Positions 41,401 to 50,605 are shown, counted from the first letter of the stretch. The stretch: 64,000 nucleotides of DNA from Cytophagales bacterium (GCA_013298985.1 JAAFJS010000005.1:1-64000); one strand, 5' to 3'. Numbers and translations are program-made. The notes: generated from the letters alone by a model not told the origin.

Positions 41401-42021
41401 AGAGAAAATTAAAACCCCCGACGATTTGATTTCGTCAGGGATAGAAATGGCATACTTCCCGTCCAAATCTGTAATAGTGCCTGTCCCTGTCCCTTTCAAT
41501 AGAATACTTACCCCTGCCAAGCCCACTCCGTTTTCGTCAGTAACCTTACCTGTAATCTTAAAAACAACAGGTAAAAGATTTGCGAAGGGTGTTTGTAAAG
41601 CAATAGTGGTATTGGACAACAAGGATAGGTAGGCATCATTGGTTTTGGGGGTTACATTTTCAGTTTGTAAAGATAGTTGGCGTTCTATCTTTTTGGGGTG
41701 AATAATATAAAAATTATCACCCACTTTTCTGAAATCTAACTGAAAGGGAGAAAGCAAATCATTTAAAGATTCACTCAAATTATTGTTTATTTGAAAGTTA
41801 GCATTGACCGACTTCCCTGCAAGCAAGCCACTTTCATAGTTGAGGTAAATGTGGAACTTTTCCTCTATTTCCTTCAATACCAATTTTAAGGTACGCGTTT
41901 TTTGGGAACTATTGCCCTCTATGGTGTTTTTTGAAGAGGCTATTTGGGCAAAGCTGGGCAGCATAAGTGTAAACACCAGTAGCCAAGACAGATGAAAAAA
42001 TAAGTAGCGTGTAGTTTTCAT
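38404..42021 (-). CDS. SusC/RagA family TonB-linked outer membrane protein with STN domain
   Basis: STN-like N-terminus; GKVTDENGVGLAGVSILLKGTGTGTITDLDGKY; VVVTGYGTQNKREVTGSIS; AAATAIYGSRGANGVILVTTKTGKKG. Confidence 0.95.
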   Translation of the reverse strand: MKTTRYLFFHLSWLLVFTLMLPSFAQIASSKNTIEGNSSQKTRTLKLVLKEIEEKFHIYLNYESGLLAGKSVNANFQINNNLSESLNDLLSPFQLDFRKVGDNFYIIHPKKIERQLSLQTENVTPKTNDAYLSLLSNTTIALQTPFANLLPVVFKITGKVTDENGVGLAGVSILLKGTGTGTITDLDGKYAISIPDEIKSSGVLIFSFIGYTTEERAINNQAIINLSFTPDVRALQQVVVTGYGTQNKREVTGSISQVKSEELVQFQAPTLDAMLQGRGTGIQVNQASGTPGGPVRVMVRGTGSISSGAEPLWVLDGIPIFDGSPSGVGSSRNIIPQNPLATINPNDIESIEVLKDAAATAIYGSRGANGVILVTTKTGKKGKGGLNIDYTSGVQSLTRTASDMGFVNTQQWLSLLDQSRVNSGLPVATDINPLLSQINTNIDPNSRIDRNSLANTNWFNEILRTGAFREANVSISRAFDKGSMFVSGNWRKDDGVLKGNDFTRASARANIEFQPINHLTTGVRFTLAYSENNRIPASGIGTPCCNDNVANGGFGVANNTLPIFPISLASGAYWNPKSGANPVAASQREYYLNRFRNYRVLGGGYLDYQVPFLKGLSLRTEFSADINQDHTNFWAGAFLRPSNIPYAEDTQATRRNFNYNAFGTYTKSFGEHSINAVVGTESQRFNTQSLFVRGEDLPGVAPQIGSPRTILSASGGFGGERYIRSYFGRVNYNFKEKYLAGLSFRRDATSIFAQEYRWGNFPALSAGWIMSEENFLKNNKNVSLLKLRASYGVTGNQNIPLATETTFLDWPAYANTTNGLIVSNIGVRELKWETTNAYDFAADYGFLNNRITGSLGYYMRDVRDLLLTTPTPPSAGLQFQGNSIWANIGDMKTFGWEFEINTINIDKGGFKWTTNFNFTTNDNKITALNPSLDARGQGINAGLTRNIAGYRLGTFWVAEFAGINSENGIPMIYEIDRDLFGRTGETVKTGNMIPATTANIANHRIVQQNKTGLPRWYGGFTNNFSYKGIELTAQFTFQGGNYIYDFGEQGWTQPGGLGLARTNIIDNTWTPENRNAEYPRLMWNNRFNIDNAGLPRLLPNGQPNNDQNYTQQSIDRYLFKGDFVRLRTLQIAYNLPKNVVQKLKMQNIRIFISGNNLLTFTGYKGWDPEQLIFDGGAQSRNLQQGAVSPMLPQLRTWSFGLNIGF

Positions 42022-42074
42022 ATTTAAAATAGTTTATGTGTGTTATTTGTCAAATCATTTTGTATAGCCAAAAG

Positions 42075-43088
42075 CTATTCTAATACAATTATTTTTTCTT
42101 TTTGAATCGCTTTTAAATCATAAATACCAGCAATAGATTCCAGCACGATAGCTAAGTTGTTGTTGGGCAACGCCCCAGAAAATTCACGTGTGGCGAGTGT
42201 GATGTCTTTAAGTATAATCTGTACGCCATAATGGTCTTCTACTGTCTGCAAAATTTGTTTAAGAGGCGTTTTATCGAAGGCTAATTGATTATTGCGCCAA
42301 GACAGGAAAATTTCAGGTCTGACGCTTTTTTTCTTAAAATTGGTATCCTCGTCTGCAAGTTCTACGTACTCCTTGGGCAACATCAAAACAGGCAATATTT
42401 TGGGGTTCATACTCGCAGAAACCTTAATTTTGCCTTCGTCAAGCACTACTTTGGTCTTGCCTCTACGGTTATTTACGTTAAATTTTGTCCCCAACACCTC
42501 TACCTTCAAGTGATTAGTATGCACCCAAAACTTGGTTTTAGAAGCATCTGCCTTTACGTGGAAGAAGCCCTCTCCTTGTAGCCAAACTTCACGTACTGCG
42601 GTTGCTTTCCACTGGTCAGAAAAAGTAAGCGTTGAGTTTGCATTTAAAATAACTACCGAGCCGTCAGGAAGCACAATTTCCTTAGAGCCTCCATTGCCCG
42701 TTTGGTAAACCACTGTTTTTGATGATTGCCAAAAAATAATAGCTACCAAGCACAAGCAAACCGAAGCAGCCAACGCCCACCAAACCAGTGCGCGGGGACG
42801 GATAGACGCTTGCTTTGTACCTATACGCATAGGTTGCTTTTTCAAAACCTCTATGCGCTCCAAAAGTAGATTTTTCTGCCTCTGAGTCTGTATATCAGAA
42901 GGCATTATCTCTTGTAAACCAAGTAGTTGCAATAGCGCAACAGCCCTATTTACTTCTTCTTGCTTTTCAGGATATTTTTTTAGCCAATCTTCCCAAAATT
43001 CCATAGCTTTGGCATCATTTTGCTCTTGCCACGCTACAAAAGAAGCATCAGAGAGAAAATCCTCTACTTGATAATCTTCGTAGTTCAT
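42075..43088 (-). CDS. FecR family anti-sigma factor
   Basis: YQTGNGGSKEIVLPDGSVVILNANSTLTF; C-terminal DUF4974-like; single TM. Confidence 0.9.
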   Translation of the reverse strand: MNYEDYQVEDFLSDASFVAWQEQNDAKAMEFWEDWLKKYPEKQEEVNRAVALLQLLGLQEIMPSDIQTQRQKNLLLERIEVLKKQPMRIGTKQASIRPRALVWWALAASVCLCLVAIIFWQSSKTVVYQTGNGGSKEIVLPDGSVVILNANSTLTFSDQWKATAVREVWLQGEGFFHVKADASKTKFWVHTNHLKVEVLGTKFNVNNRRGKTKVVLDEGKIKVSASMNPKILPVLMLPKEYVELADEDTNFKKKSVRPEIFLSWRNNQLAFDKTPLKQILQTVEDHYGVQIILKDITLATREFSGALPNNNLAIVLESIAGIYDLKAIQKEKIIVLE

Positions 43089-43278
43089 ATTTTTGTAAGT
43101 TTTTTTGAAGTAGTTTATGACAGATTTACAGTGATAGAACAAACAAGTCTATGTATATTTGCTAACAAGTGCAAAAAACATGGGTGCTTATAATGATTTT
43201 TTTAAAAATTAATTTTTGTTTTTGTATTTCGTTTTTTTTTGGGTACTCTAACTTAATAAAATATCAACTCATCAAAAT

Positions 43279-43809
43279 TTGGACAGTGAAGCAACCTTGT
43301 GGCAGGAATGTAGGAAAGGAAGCAAACGCGCCTTTACTGACCTTTTTGTGCTTTACCATAAAGCACTGTTTGCCTACGGCACAAAAATTATGAATAACAG
43401 AGAAGTGGTTGAGGATACTATCCAAGAACTTTTCATTGAACTTTGGCAAGGCATAGAGAAGCTAAACGAGGTTACTTCGTTCAAGGCATACCTATTTAAG
43501 TCCCTCAAATACAAGCTATTTAGGCTTTATAAGCAACAATTACAGATGCTGCCAATCAAAGAAGATGAAGAAACCTTAGTTGAATTTAGCTATGAAGCCG
43601 TTTTGATAGCCACACAAACCGATTATGAACTGAAAGAAAGGCTAAAAACACATATTCAAAGCCTTACCAAACGCCAGCAAGAAGCCATCTATTTGCGCTT
43701 TTTTAACCAAATGGAGTACGAAGAAATCAGCGAGGTGATGTCCATTACTTACCAAGGAGCTATCAATCTTATCTATCAAGCTATCAAGACTTTAAGGGAG
43801 AAAAAATAA
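43279..43809 (+). CDS. ECF-type RNA polymerase sigma-70 factor
   Basis: VVEDTIQELFIELWQ; FKAYLFKSLKYKLFRLY; LTKRQQEAIYLRFFNQMEYEEISEVM; apparent TTG start. Confidence 0.9.
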   Translation: MDSEATLWQECRKGSKRAFTDLFVLYHKALFAYGTKIMNNREVVEDTIQELFIELWQGIEKLNEVTSFKAYLFKSLKYKLFRLYKQQLQMLPIKEDEETLVEFSYEAVLIATQTDYELKERLKTHIQSLTKRQQEAIYLRFFNQMEYEEISEVMSITYQGAINLIYQAIKTLREKK

Positions 43810-43889
43810 AATCACAAAATCGTATTTCATTTTTTGAATATCAATGCCTTAAATTCATACTTTTGTAGCAAATAAAATAAAAAAAGAAA

Positions 43890-44630
43890 ATGCAAAAAGG
43901 AATTATTGCTATCATAAACCACAAAGGCGGCGTAGGAAAAACCACCACCACCCTGAATCTGGGCAAGGCACTCTCGATGTGCGGCAAGAAAACACTGGTC
44001 ATTGACATAGACCCACAGGCTAATCTTTCGCAGTCTATCGGCGTGGAAGAGCCTGATATGCACGTTTATCAGGCTATGATAGACAATACGCCCCTGCCTA
44101 TCGTAAACTTGGCGGAAAACTTTGATTTGATTCCTGCTGATTTGGACTTATCGGAGGCGGAAGTAAAGCTACAAAATGATGTCAATGGCTATTTCAAACT
44201 TCGCAACGCCCTCAAATCTGCCAAAGAAAAGTACGATTTTATCTTGATAGACTGCCCGCCGTCTTTGGGTATCCTCACCACCAATGCCCTGATTGCCGCT
44301 ACGCATATCCTGATAGTGGTGCAGTCCGAATACTTGGCGGTCAAGGGACTACAAACCATTCTAAAATTGGTTGAGAGTGCGCGAGAAAACCTAAATCCTG
44401 ACTTGGAAGTGGCAGGAATGTTAATTACGCAGATTAATAAAACTGTTTTTCGTCAAAATATAGCAGAAACACTGCGAAATATTTACCAAGGGAAAGTATT
44501 TCAAACGGCGATTCGTCAGAATATCAGCTTGGCAGAGGCTTCTTCGGTGGGGCAAGACATCTTTTCGTACAGCCCTAAGTCCGCAGGCGCAGAAGACTAT
44601 ATGGCACTTGCTAAGGAACTACTCAGTTAA
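43890..44630 (+). CDS. ParA family ATPase
   Basis: IIAIINHKGGVGKTTTTLNLGKALSMCGKKTLVIDIDPQANLSQSIG; deviant Walker A; IDCPPSLGIL. Confidence 0.95.
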   Translation: MQKGIIAIINHKGGVGKTTTTLNLGKALSMCGKKTLVIDIDPQANLSQSIGVEEPDMHVYQAMIDNTPLPIVNLAENFDLIPADLDLSEAEVKLQNDVNGYFKLRNALKSAKEKYDFILIDCPPSLGILTTNALIAATHILIVVQSEYLAVKGLQTILKLVESARENLNPDLEVAGMLITQINKTVFRQNIAETLRNIYQGKVFQTAIRQNISLAEASSVGQDIFSYSPKSAGAEDYMALAKELLS

Positions 44631-44631
44631 A

Positions 44632-44860
44632 TATTTAAGGTTTAATGTTTAGGGTTTGAGGTTCAACGTTGAAGGTTTAAAATTCAACGTTGAAGTTCCA
44701 ATATTATAATTTTGAGTAAAAAAGTTCTCATTTAAGGTAAAAAGATTCAATGTTTAATATTTAAAGTTTAACGTTTAACTTCAAAGAATATAATTTTGAG
44801 TAAAAAGGTTATAAATTGAAGTAAAAAAGTTCAAACGAGATTATATATAGCTATCAAATA
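44632..44860. repeat. Low-complexity repeat cluster (TTCAACGTTGAA palindromes; AAGGTTTAANGTTTA; ATAATTTTGAGTAAAAA)
   Basis: TTCAACGTTGAA at 44662-44673 and 44683-44694; repeated ATAATTTTGAGTAAAAA. Confidence 0.85.
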
Positions 44861-44946
44861 TGAAAAATCAACTTTATTACGAGGATAATTTAGAGGTTAT
44901 TAAACTTCATTTATTTGAAAAACAAATTCAGTATCAAACTTTATAA
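44860..44946 (+). pseudogene. Truncated 5' copy of the methyltransferase gene (MKNQLYYEDNLEVI..)
   Basis: Near-identical to first codons of 44950 gene ([14 protein letters not shown]), then diverges and stops after 28 codons. Confidence 0.75.
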
Positions 44947-44949
44947 TTT

Positions 44950-46605
44950 ATGAAAAACCAACTTTATTACGGAGATAATTTAGAAGTGTTAAGAAAATAC
45001 ATCAAAGATGAAAGTGTAGATTTATGCTATATAGACCCACCTTTTAACTCAAAGCGGAACTACAATCAAATTTATAATAATATAGGCACAGAAGATAAAG
45101 CCCAAGCGCAGGCTTTCATTGATACTTGGACATGGACTCAACTGTCAAATGATGAACTAAAAGCAATCCAAGAAACTCAAAATAAGTTATTAACTAAGCA
45201 AAGTATTAGCTTGATTACTGGACTTGAAAACGTATTAGGAAAAGGGAGTTTATTTGCTTATTTGGTAAGTATGACACATCGTATTGCAGAGATTCACAGA
45301 GTCTTAAAACCTACAGGAAGTTTTTATTTACACTGCGACCCTACGGCAAGCCATTATTTAAAATTGATTCTGGATAGCATTTTTTGTTCGCAAGGAGGCG
45401 AATTTGTCAATGAAATTACTTGGAAACGTTCTACAGCCAAAGGTGATGCCAAGCAAGGAGCAAAACACTTTGGTCGGATAACAGATATTGTTTTATATTA
45501 TGCAAAAAATGTAGATGAATACTTATTTAATGCACAATATGAAGCATACACAGAAGAAGCATTAAAAAGAGATTATAAATATATAGAAGAAGGAACGAAT
45601 CGTATCTATCGTTTAGCACCTTTGGACGGACCTGGAGGGGCATCTAAAGGAAATCCTTATTATGAGTTTTTAAATGTAAAAGGTTATTGGCGTTTTTCAC
45701 AAGAAAAAATGCAAAAAATGTATGAAAAGGGCTATATTATAAGGTCTAAAACAGGTAAAACATTAAGCCAAAAAATGTATTTAGATGAAAGTAAAGGCAG
45801 ACAAATTGATAATTTTTGGTATGATATAAATAAAATAGCTCCTACGTCAAAAGAAAGGCTCGGCTATCCTACCCAAAAGCCCGAAGCACTGTTGGAAAGA
45901 ATCATCAAAGCGAGTAGCAATGAAGGTGATGTGGTTTTGGACGCTTACTGTGGGTGCGGGACAAGCATCGCAGTAGCAGAAAGGCTCAAACGAAATTGGT
46001 TAGGAATAGACATTACCTATCAATCTATTTCGCTAATTCTAAAAAGGTTAGAAGATAGTTTTGGGAAAAGCCTTTTAGATGATATTATACTCTCAGGAGT
46101 ACCAAAAGACTTTTCAAGCGCAGTGGCACTGGCAAATAAAAAAGACGATAGAGTCAGAAAAGAGTTTGAGAAGTGGTCAGTGCTTACTTTTTCAAGCAAT
46201 CGTGCTATCATTAATGACAAAAAAGGGGGTGATGGAGGCATAGATGGCATAGCCTACATGGTCGACTTTGATGAAAGTAATAAAGTAGCTTATAAACAAG
46301 TCATCTTTTCAGTCAAATCAAGCAAAACACTTTCACCGACAGTCATCAGAGATTTGTTTGGCACAATGGAAAGAGAAAAAGCAGAGATAGGATACTTGAT
46401 TACACTCTACCCTATGCCTAATTTGGTCAAGGAAGCTACCAAATACGGCACGTATCAAAATAAAATGTTTGGGCATACGTATCCGAAAATCTCCGTTGTC
46501 AGTATCCAAGAATTATTAGATGGACTGAGAATGAATTTACCTACGGCGGAAGTCCTCAAAAGTGCAGAAAGAAAAAGTGGAAATGATGCACCTACCATAT
46601 TTTAA
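44950..46605 (+). CDS. Site-specific DNA methyltransferase (DPPF) with C-terminal PD-(D/E)XK-like domain
   Basis: [42 protein letters not shown]-terminus [36 protein letters not shown] resembling Mrr-like nuclease cores. Confidence 0.85.
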   Translation: MKNQLYYGDNLEVLRKYIKDESVDLCYIDPPFNSKRNYNQIYNNIGTEDKAQAQAFIDTWTWTQLSNDELKAIQETQNKLLTKQSISLITGLENVLGKGSLFAYLVSMTHRIAEIHRVLKPTGSFYLHCDPTASHYLKLILDSIFCSQGGEFVNEITWKRSTAKGDAKQGAKHFGRITDIVLYYAKNVDEYLFNAQYEAYTEEALKRDYKYIEEGTNRIYRLAPLDGPGGASKGNPYYEFLNVKGYWRFSQEKMQKMYEKGYIIRSKTGKTLSQKMYLDESKGRQIDNFWYDINKIAPTSKERLGYPTQKPEALLERIIKASSNEGDVVLDAYCGCGTSIAVAERLKRNWLGIDITYQSISLILKRLEDSFGKSLLDDIILSGVPKDFSSAVALANKKDDRVRKEFEKWSVLTFSSNRAIINDKKGGDGGIDGIAYMVDFDESNKVAYKQVIFSVKSSKTLSPTVIRDLFGTMEREKAEIGYLITLYPMPNLVKEATKYGTYQNKMFGHTYPKISVVSIQELLDGLRMNLPTAEVLKSAERKSGNDAPTIF

Positions 46606-46663
46606 GATTTAAGGTTCAATGTTTTAGATTTAAGGTTCAATATTGAGGTAAAAAGGCTATAAT

Positions 46664-46930
46664 ACAGTCATCAGAGATTTGTTTGGCACAATAGAAAGAG
46701 AAAAAGCAGAAATAGGATACCTGATTACACTCTACCCTATGCCTAATTTGGTCAAGGAAGCAGCTAAATACAGCACGTATCAAAACAAAATGTTTGGGCA
46801 TACGTATCCGAAAATCTCCGTTGTCAGTATCCAAGAATTATTAGATGGACAAAGAATGAACTTACCTACGGCGGAAGTTCTCAAAAGTGCAGAAAGAAAA
46901 AGTGGAAATGATGCACCTACCATATTTTAA
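46664..46930 (+). pseudogene. Partial duplicate of the 3' end of the methyltransferase gene
   Basis: Starts at acagtcatcagagatttgtttggcaca (also at 46339) and encodes [82 protein letters not shown]; 325-bp offset. Confidence 0.9.
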
Positions 46931-47070
46931 GATTTAAGGTTCAATGTTTTAGGTTTAAGGTTCAAAGTTTAAGGTTTAAAATTCAACGTTGAAGTAAAAA
47001 GGTTATAATTTTGAGTAAAAAGGTTGTAATTTTGAGTAAAAAGGTCATAATTTTAAGTAAAGAAGTTCAA
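46922..47070. repeat. Repeat cluster, same families as 44632-44860
   Basis: TTCAACGTTGAA 46982-46993; three tandem copies of about 22 bp AAAAAGGT(T/C)(A/G)TAATTTTGAGT between about 46995 and 47060. Confidence 0.85.
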
Positions 47071-47180
47071 GCAAAAGCCTTTGAACTTCTTTTGTTTTAT
47101 TCATAGCTAATAAATATATACTCGCATCATCTTTTTTGTTTAAAAAAGATATTTTCTTTAATTATATTGTAATTAAATTC

Positions 47181-47339
47181 TATTAATTATCCATTTTGCA
47201 GTAGGAGATAGCCCCATGCCTTAAAAGGCGTAGTTAAAAATAACCCCTCGCTTTAGCGGGGGGAGCTACGAGAACAAATATTTTTTAATATAAAATTAAA
47301 GTGTAAAACAACTTACTACCGCAAAATGTCTAATTTAAT
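47181..47339. mobile_element. MITE-like palindromic element
   Basis: Outer inverted repeats CATTTTGCaGTAG (47192-47204) / CTACcGCAAAATG (47316-47328), partly extended outward; internal hairpins gcctt-aa-aaggc and cccctcgc-ttta-gcgggggg enclosed by GTAG/CTAC. Confidence 0.55.
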
Positions 47340-47380
47340 AAAACGCAATTACGCAGAGAAAATAAATAAAATAAAAAACA

Positions 47381-47477
47381 TTCAACGTTGAACCTTAAAC
47401 CCTAAACGTTGAACCTTAAACATTCAACGTTGAACCTTAAACCCTAAACGTTGAACCTTAAACCCTAAACGTTGAAC
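47381..47477. repeat. Repeat cluster in opposite orientation (TTCAACGTTGAACCTTAAACCCTAAACG)
   Basis: TTCAACGTTGAA at 47381-47392 and 47423-47434; several GTTGAACCTTAAA(C) units. Confidence 0.85.
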
Positions 47478-47482
47478 CTAAT

Positions 47483-47968
47483 TTACACAAAATAGACATT
47501 TTCAAAATTGCTTTTCAAAAAATTAGCATCAGGCAGCACTTGCATCAGGTGATGTTTGAGATGTTCTGCATAATCTTTCATGATAAATTCCAGCGAAAAC
47601 AAGCCCACACCATTGATGGTGATGGTATTTTGCAAAACTTTGGGGTTCACATTCTCAATGACGTGTGCCAAATGCAGGTTATAAAACTCCCAGAGTTTGA
47701 GCAAGTTAGTCCAAGAATCGGTATTGTAGTGCTGTGCATTTACCCAAAAATCTTGGTCATACCCTACAAAGTCCAAATGCGGCTGCGCCATTATTCTAAC
47801 AAATTTTTGTTGGTTATTACACGCTGAGTCAATCAGATGTCCTATAATTTCCTTTTTAGACCATTTATCGGGGGAGAGTTTTTGGCTGGCAGTTTCGTCT
47901 GTAATATTTTTCAAAAAAGGAAGTACCTGCCGAATGGTTTTCCTCAAATGATTTGCGGTTTGTTGCAT
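47483..47968 (-). CDS. DinB family protein
   Basis: PDKWSKKEIIGHLIDSACNNQQKFVRIMAQPHLDFVGYDQDFWV..DYAEHLKHHLMQVL. Confidence 0.8.
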   Translation of the reverse strand: MQQTANHLRKTIRQVLPFLKNITDETASQKLSPDKWSKKEIIGHLIDSACNNQQKFVRIMAQPHLDFVGYDQDFWVNAQHYNTDSWTNLLKLWEFYNLHLAHVIENVNPKVLQNTITINGVGLFSLEFIMKDYAEHLKHHLMQVLPDANFLKSNFENVYFV

Positions 47969-48156
47969 AATTTAATAAATAAGTGATAGATATTTTGTAT
48001 TCAATAGCTCATTTTCTCAGGCAAAGATAAGAAAGTTGGAGAACAAAACCATAATTTTTTGTTTCCAGTTTGTGTCCGCGCAAATAATTTTCCACATAAA
48101 TCGAGTTTTTTAAGCCAAAAAAAGCTGACAAATTTCCTTTGCCAGCTTTTTTGTGA

Positions 48157-49458
48157 TTAATCCTTTCGTGTTTTTTTCAGCATTTTGCCTGTTTTTTGTT
48201 GCCAAGCCTCCACTCGGCACTTTTCAGAGCAGTATTTTTGGTTATGAATTTTGTATTCATAGACCGCCCCGCAGTGTAGGCAAATCTTATTTCCTTCCCT
48301 TTGTACGAACTCATGCCTTGTGTTGGGCATTTCCATTTCGTTTTTAATCGTCTGCAAGCCAAATTTATAGCCTACTTTCTGTGGCGGAATCGGTGAGCTG
48401 GTGCTGGCAATTTGGAAGTTTTGTTGCTGTCCGTTGATGACTTGTTGCAAAACCTCTCGCATCTTATCGTATTCATTATCAAGTTTTTCTGTCTTAATTT
48501 CAGGCTTTAACACTTGCTTTTTTTCTGATTCCAACACCTGAAAATTCACCGCTTCCGATTTGACCTCCGCCCTGTATTCCCACTGAAAACTGTACGCCCA
48601 AAGCAATAAAATTTCTAAGACAAAAACCAAGCCTGCCACCACCCAAGCCGCATTTGAGCTTTGTACCAGATTTTGCGTTACATCTCCTTGATAATCAGAT
48701 TTTAAGCCCGTCAGGTCAGCCTGCAACTGATTTTCCAGCTTTGCCAGTTGCGCTTTGTTATGGTTTAGCGTATTGCTTTCCTCTTTGGTCAGCCCCCACA
48801 TAGGCGAACGCTTTAACCTGCTTGTTTTCAGTTGGTTAGTAGCATTAATTTCCGTTTGCAAAGCCTTTACTTTGGCATCATAATAATTCCTCAAACTGTC
48901 TGATTGGCTGTGGTAAGCGGTCTTAATTTCTGAGGTTTTATCACTGGTTTTGAGGCTAATGACTGCGCCACCCACCGCCGAAATAAAAATACTCACCACC
49001 ATCATTCCTACCAGCCCAATCATCATGGGCGATTTGGTCTTGTTTCGTACCGCCTTATTCCTAAAAATCGTCGTTGCCAAATTGCCTTTGACCATCTCAA
49101 TCCCCACCAGCAGCACGACGAGCAGGGTTGCCAGCAAAATTCCCATTCCCCACAGTACGATTGGGTGTACGCCCTTGGGCATATTTTCAAACCCAACAAA
49201 CACATTTACAAGCAGATACACACACGCCAAGCCCAGCAAAGCAGAAATAATATGGTACGCACCAGCATATAATTTTGCCAAAAGAAATACAAAACGATAG
49301 CTGATAGCGTAAGGCGCAGGTTCGAGGTCGCGAATAGCTTCCTCATAATAGCCTAACTCCTTGCTCTGCCGCGCAGATTCGGCAAACTGATTTGGCTGAT
49401 GTATCTGCGAAGGGGCTTTCGCAGAAAACTTAGAAAAATAGGTACTAAATTTAGACAT
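48157..49458 (-). CDS. Multi-TM membrane protein with coiled coil and C-terminal zinc finger (CLHCGAVYEYKIHNQKYCSEKCR)
   Basis: 433-aa ORF; two TM regions, coiled coil and a terminal CxxC/CxxxC motif. Confidence 0.8.
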   Translation of the reverse strand: MSKFSTYFSKFSAKAPSQIHQPNQFAESARQSKELGYYEEAIRDLEPAPYAISYRFVFLLAKLYAGAYHIISALLGLACVYLLVNVFVGFENMPKGVHPIVLWGMGILLATLLVVLLVGIEMVKGNLATTIFRNKAVRNKTKSPMMIGLVGMMVVSIFISAVGGAVISLKTSDKTSEIKTAYHSQSDSLRNYYDAKVKALQTEINATNQLKTSRLKRSPMWGLTKEESNTLNHNKAQLAKLENQLQADLTGLKSDYQGDVTQNLVQSSNAAWVVAGLVFVLEILLLWAYSFQWEYRAEVKSEAVNFQVLESEKKQVLKPEIKTEKLDNEYDKMREVLQQVINGQQQNFQIASTSSPIPPQKVGYKFGLQTIKNEMEMPNTRHEFVQREGNKICLHCGAVYEYKIHNQKYCSEKCRVEAWQQKTGKMLKKTRKD

Positions 49459-49542
49459 GGCACTTTTTGGGTTTATTCGTATAGATATTTTCCTTTCGCT
49501 TTCCCCTCACCACGATAGCAGGGGCTATAAACAAGGCAAAAT

Positions 49543-49878
49543 CCATTATATTTTTTTACACATTTTGGGCAAAAAAAATGTTGCTTTTTCGCCCAAAAGA
49601 CTGTTAAAAACCACATTCTGACCTCATACACACGTTTGGCACGCCTATATGAGTAAAGGAGATACATGAAAAAAATTCCGTTATAAATCATTACACAAAT
49701 TGGGCAGACCGCGCCCATACCCAACCCCCTCACGTACACGCACTTACCCTCTCCATAATAGGAGTGTTATAAAATCATACACAGCGAAAGCTCGCTAATG
49801 CTCATCTTTTCCACTTCCCACAGGCTTCAAAAGGCGTTCCCATGCTGAGAAATTACTGTATTATAAAATCGTACACAG
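49543..49878. repeat. Four spaced imperfect repeats of TTATAAAATCRTACACA type
   Basis: About 49543, 49679, 49767 and 49861; the last two are ttataaaatcatacacag / ttataaaatcgtacacag. Confidence 0.45.
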
Positions 49879-50605
49879 TTACAGCCTTCCTAATTTTGTC
49901 CCTTACCGAGCCGCCTGCCCGCGAGCAGACGACTACAATAAAGGATTCCCTTTTACAATTTTTGCGTTTAACCTTGGTTAGCTGGTTGATTGAAAGAAAT
50001 CCAAAGTTTCCAAATGAATTTATACCTAAAAGGAGAAGACCGTCTATCTTCGTTTCTATGCACCAAATTCAAAGTTGCTCTGAATCAGTTACTTCTGCTG
50101 GTTGAAGATTTTTCCCATCACTTGTATTTTTTATTGTAAAAGGTCAAAAGTATAAATGTATCGTTTAATACTTTTAGGCTTTCTCACTTTCACACTAATA
50201 ATTTAAAAGTTTAAGCAAAAGAAATAATTTAGTAGAAATAAGTATTTATAATGCTATTAACCTAATAACTAATAAACTAATGACATTATAATAATTACCA
50301 ACAATTTAATTTCAAGACAAATTTAAAAGAAATACTTTTAATTTAAAAATTTTTTGACAAGTTTTTTTGAAATTTTTTTTCAGTTAAAATTTTTAATCTA
50401 ATAAACTTGCTCACACTAAAAACTAAATATCTCTTTTGACCGTATATTTTATTGTATAATATTGCAGAGTGTAAAAATAAAAAGTGCTTTATTTTTTTAT
50501 ATTTGAATAAAAATTTATATTTTTGGTCGTGAAGGATATAAAAAAAAACGTAAAAGCACTTAACTAACTCATTGTCAAATACTTTTAAATTAAATTTTGT
50601 GTTTT

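Noticed and set aside
36835-43809. SusC/SusD/FecR/ECF-sigma locus as a novel system
   Set aside because: Standard Bacteroidota arrangement for sigma/anti-sigma regulated nutrient uptake; no unusual component seen.
44632-47480. CRISPR array
   Set aside because: Repeats are short, palindromic and irregularly spaced without unique uniform spacers, and no cas genes are nearby.
49473-49739. 88-aa minus ORF with two CPxC motifs
   Set aside because: Motifs coincide with imperfect direct DNA repeats (acacattttgggca / acacaaattgggca), with no supporting start context or family resemblance; likely non-coding.
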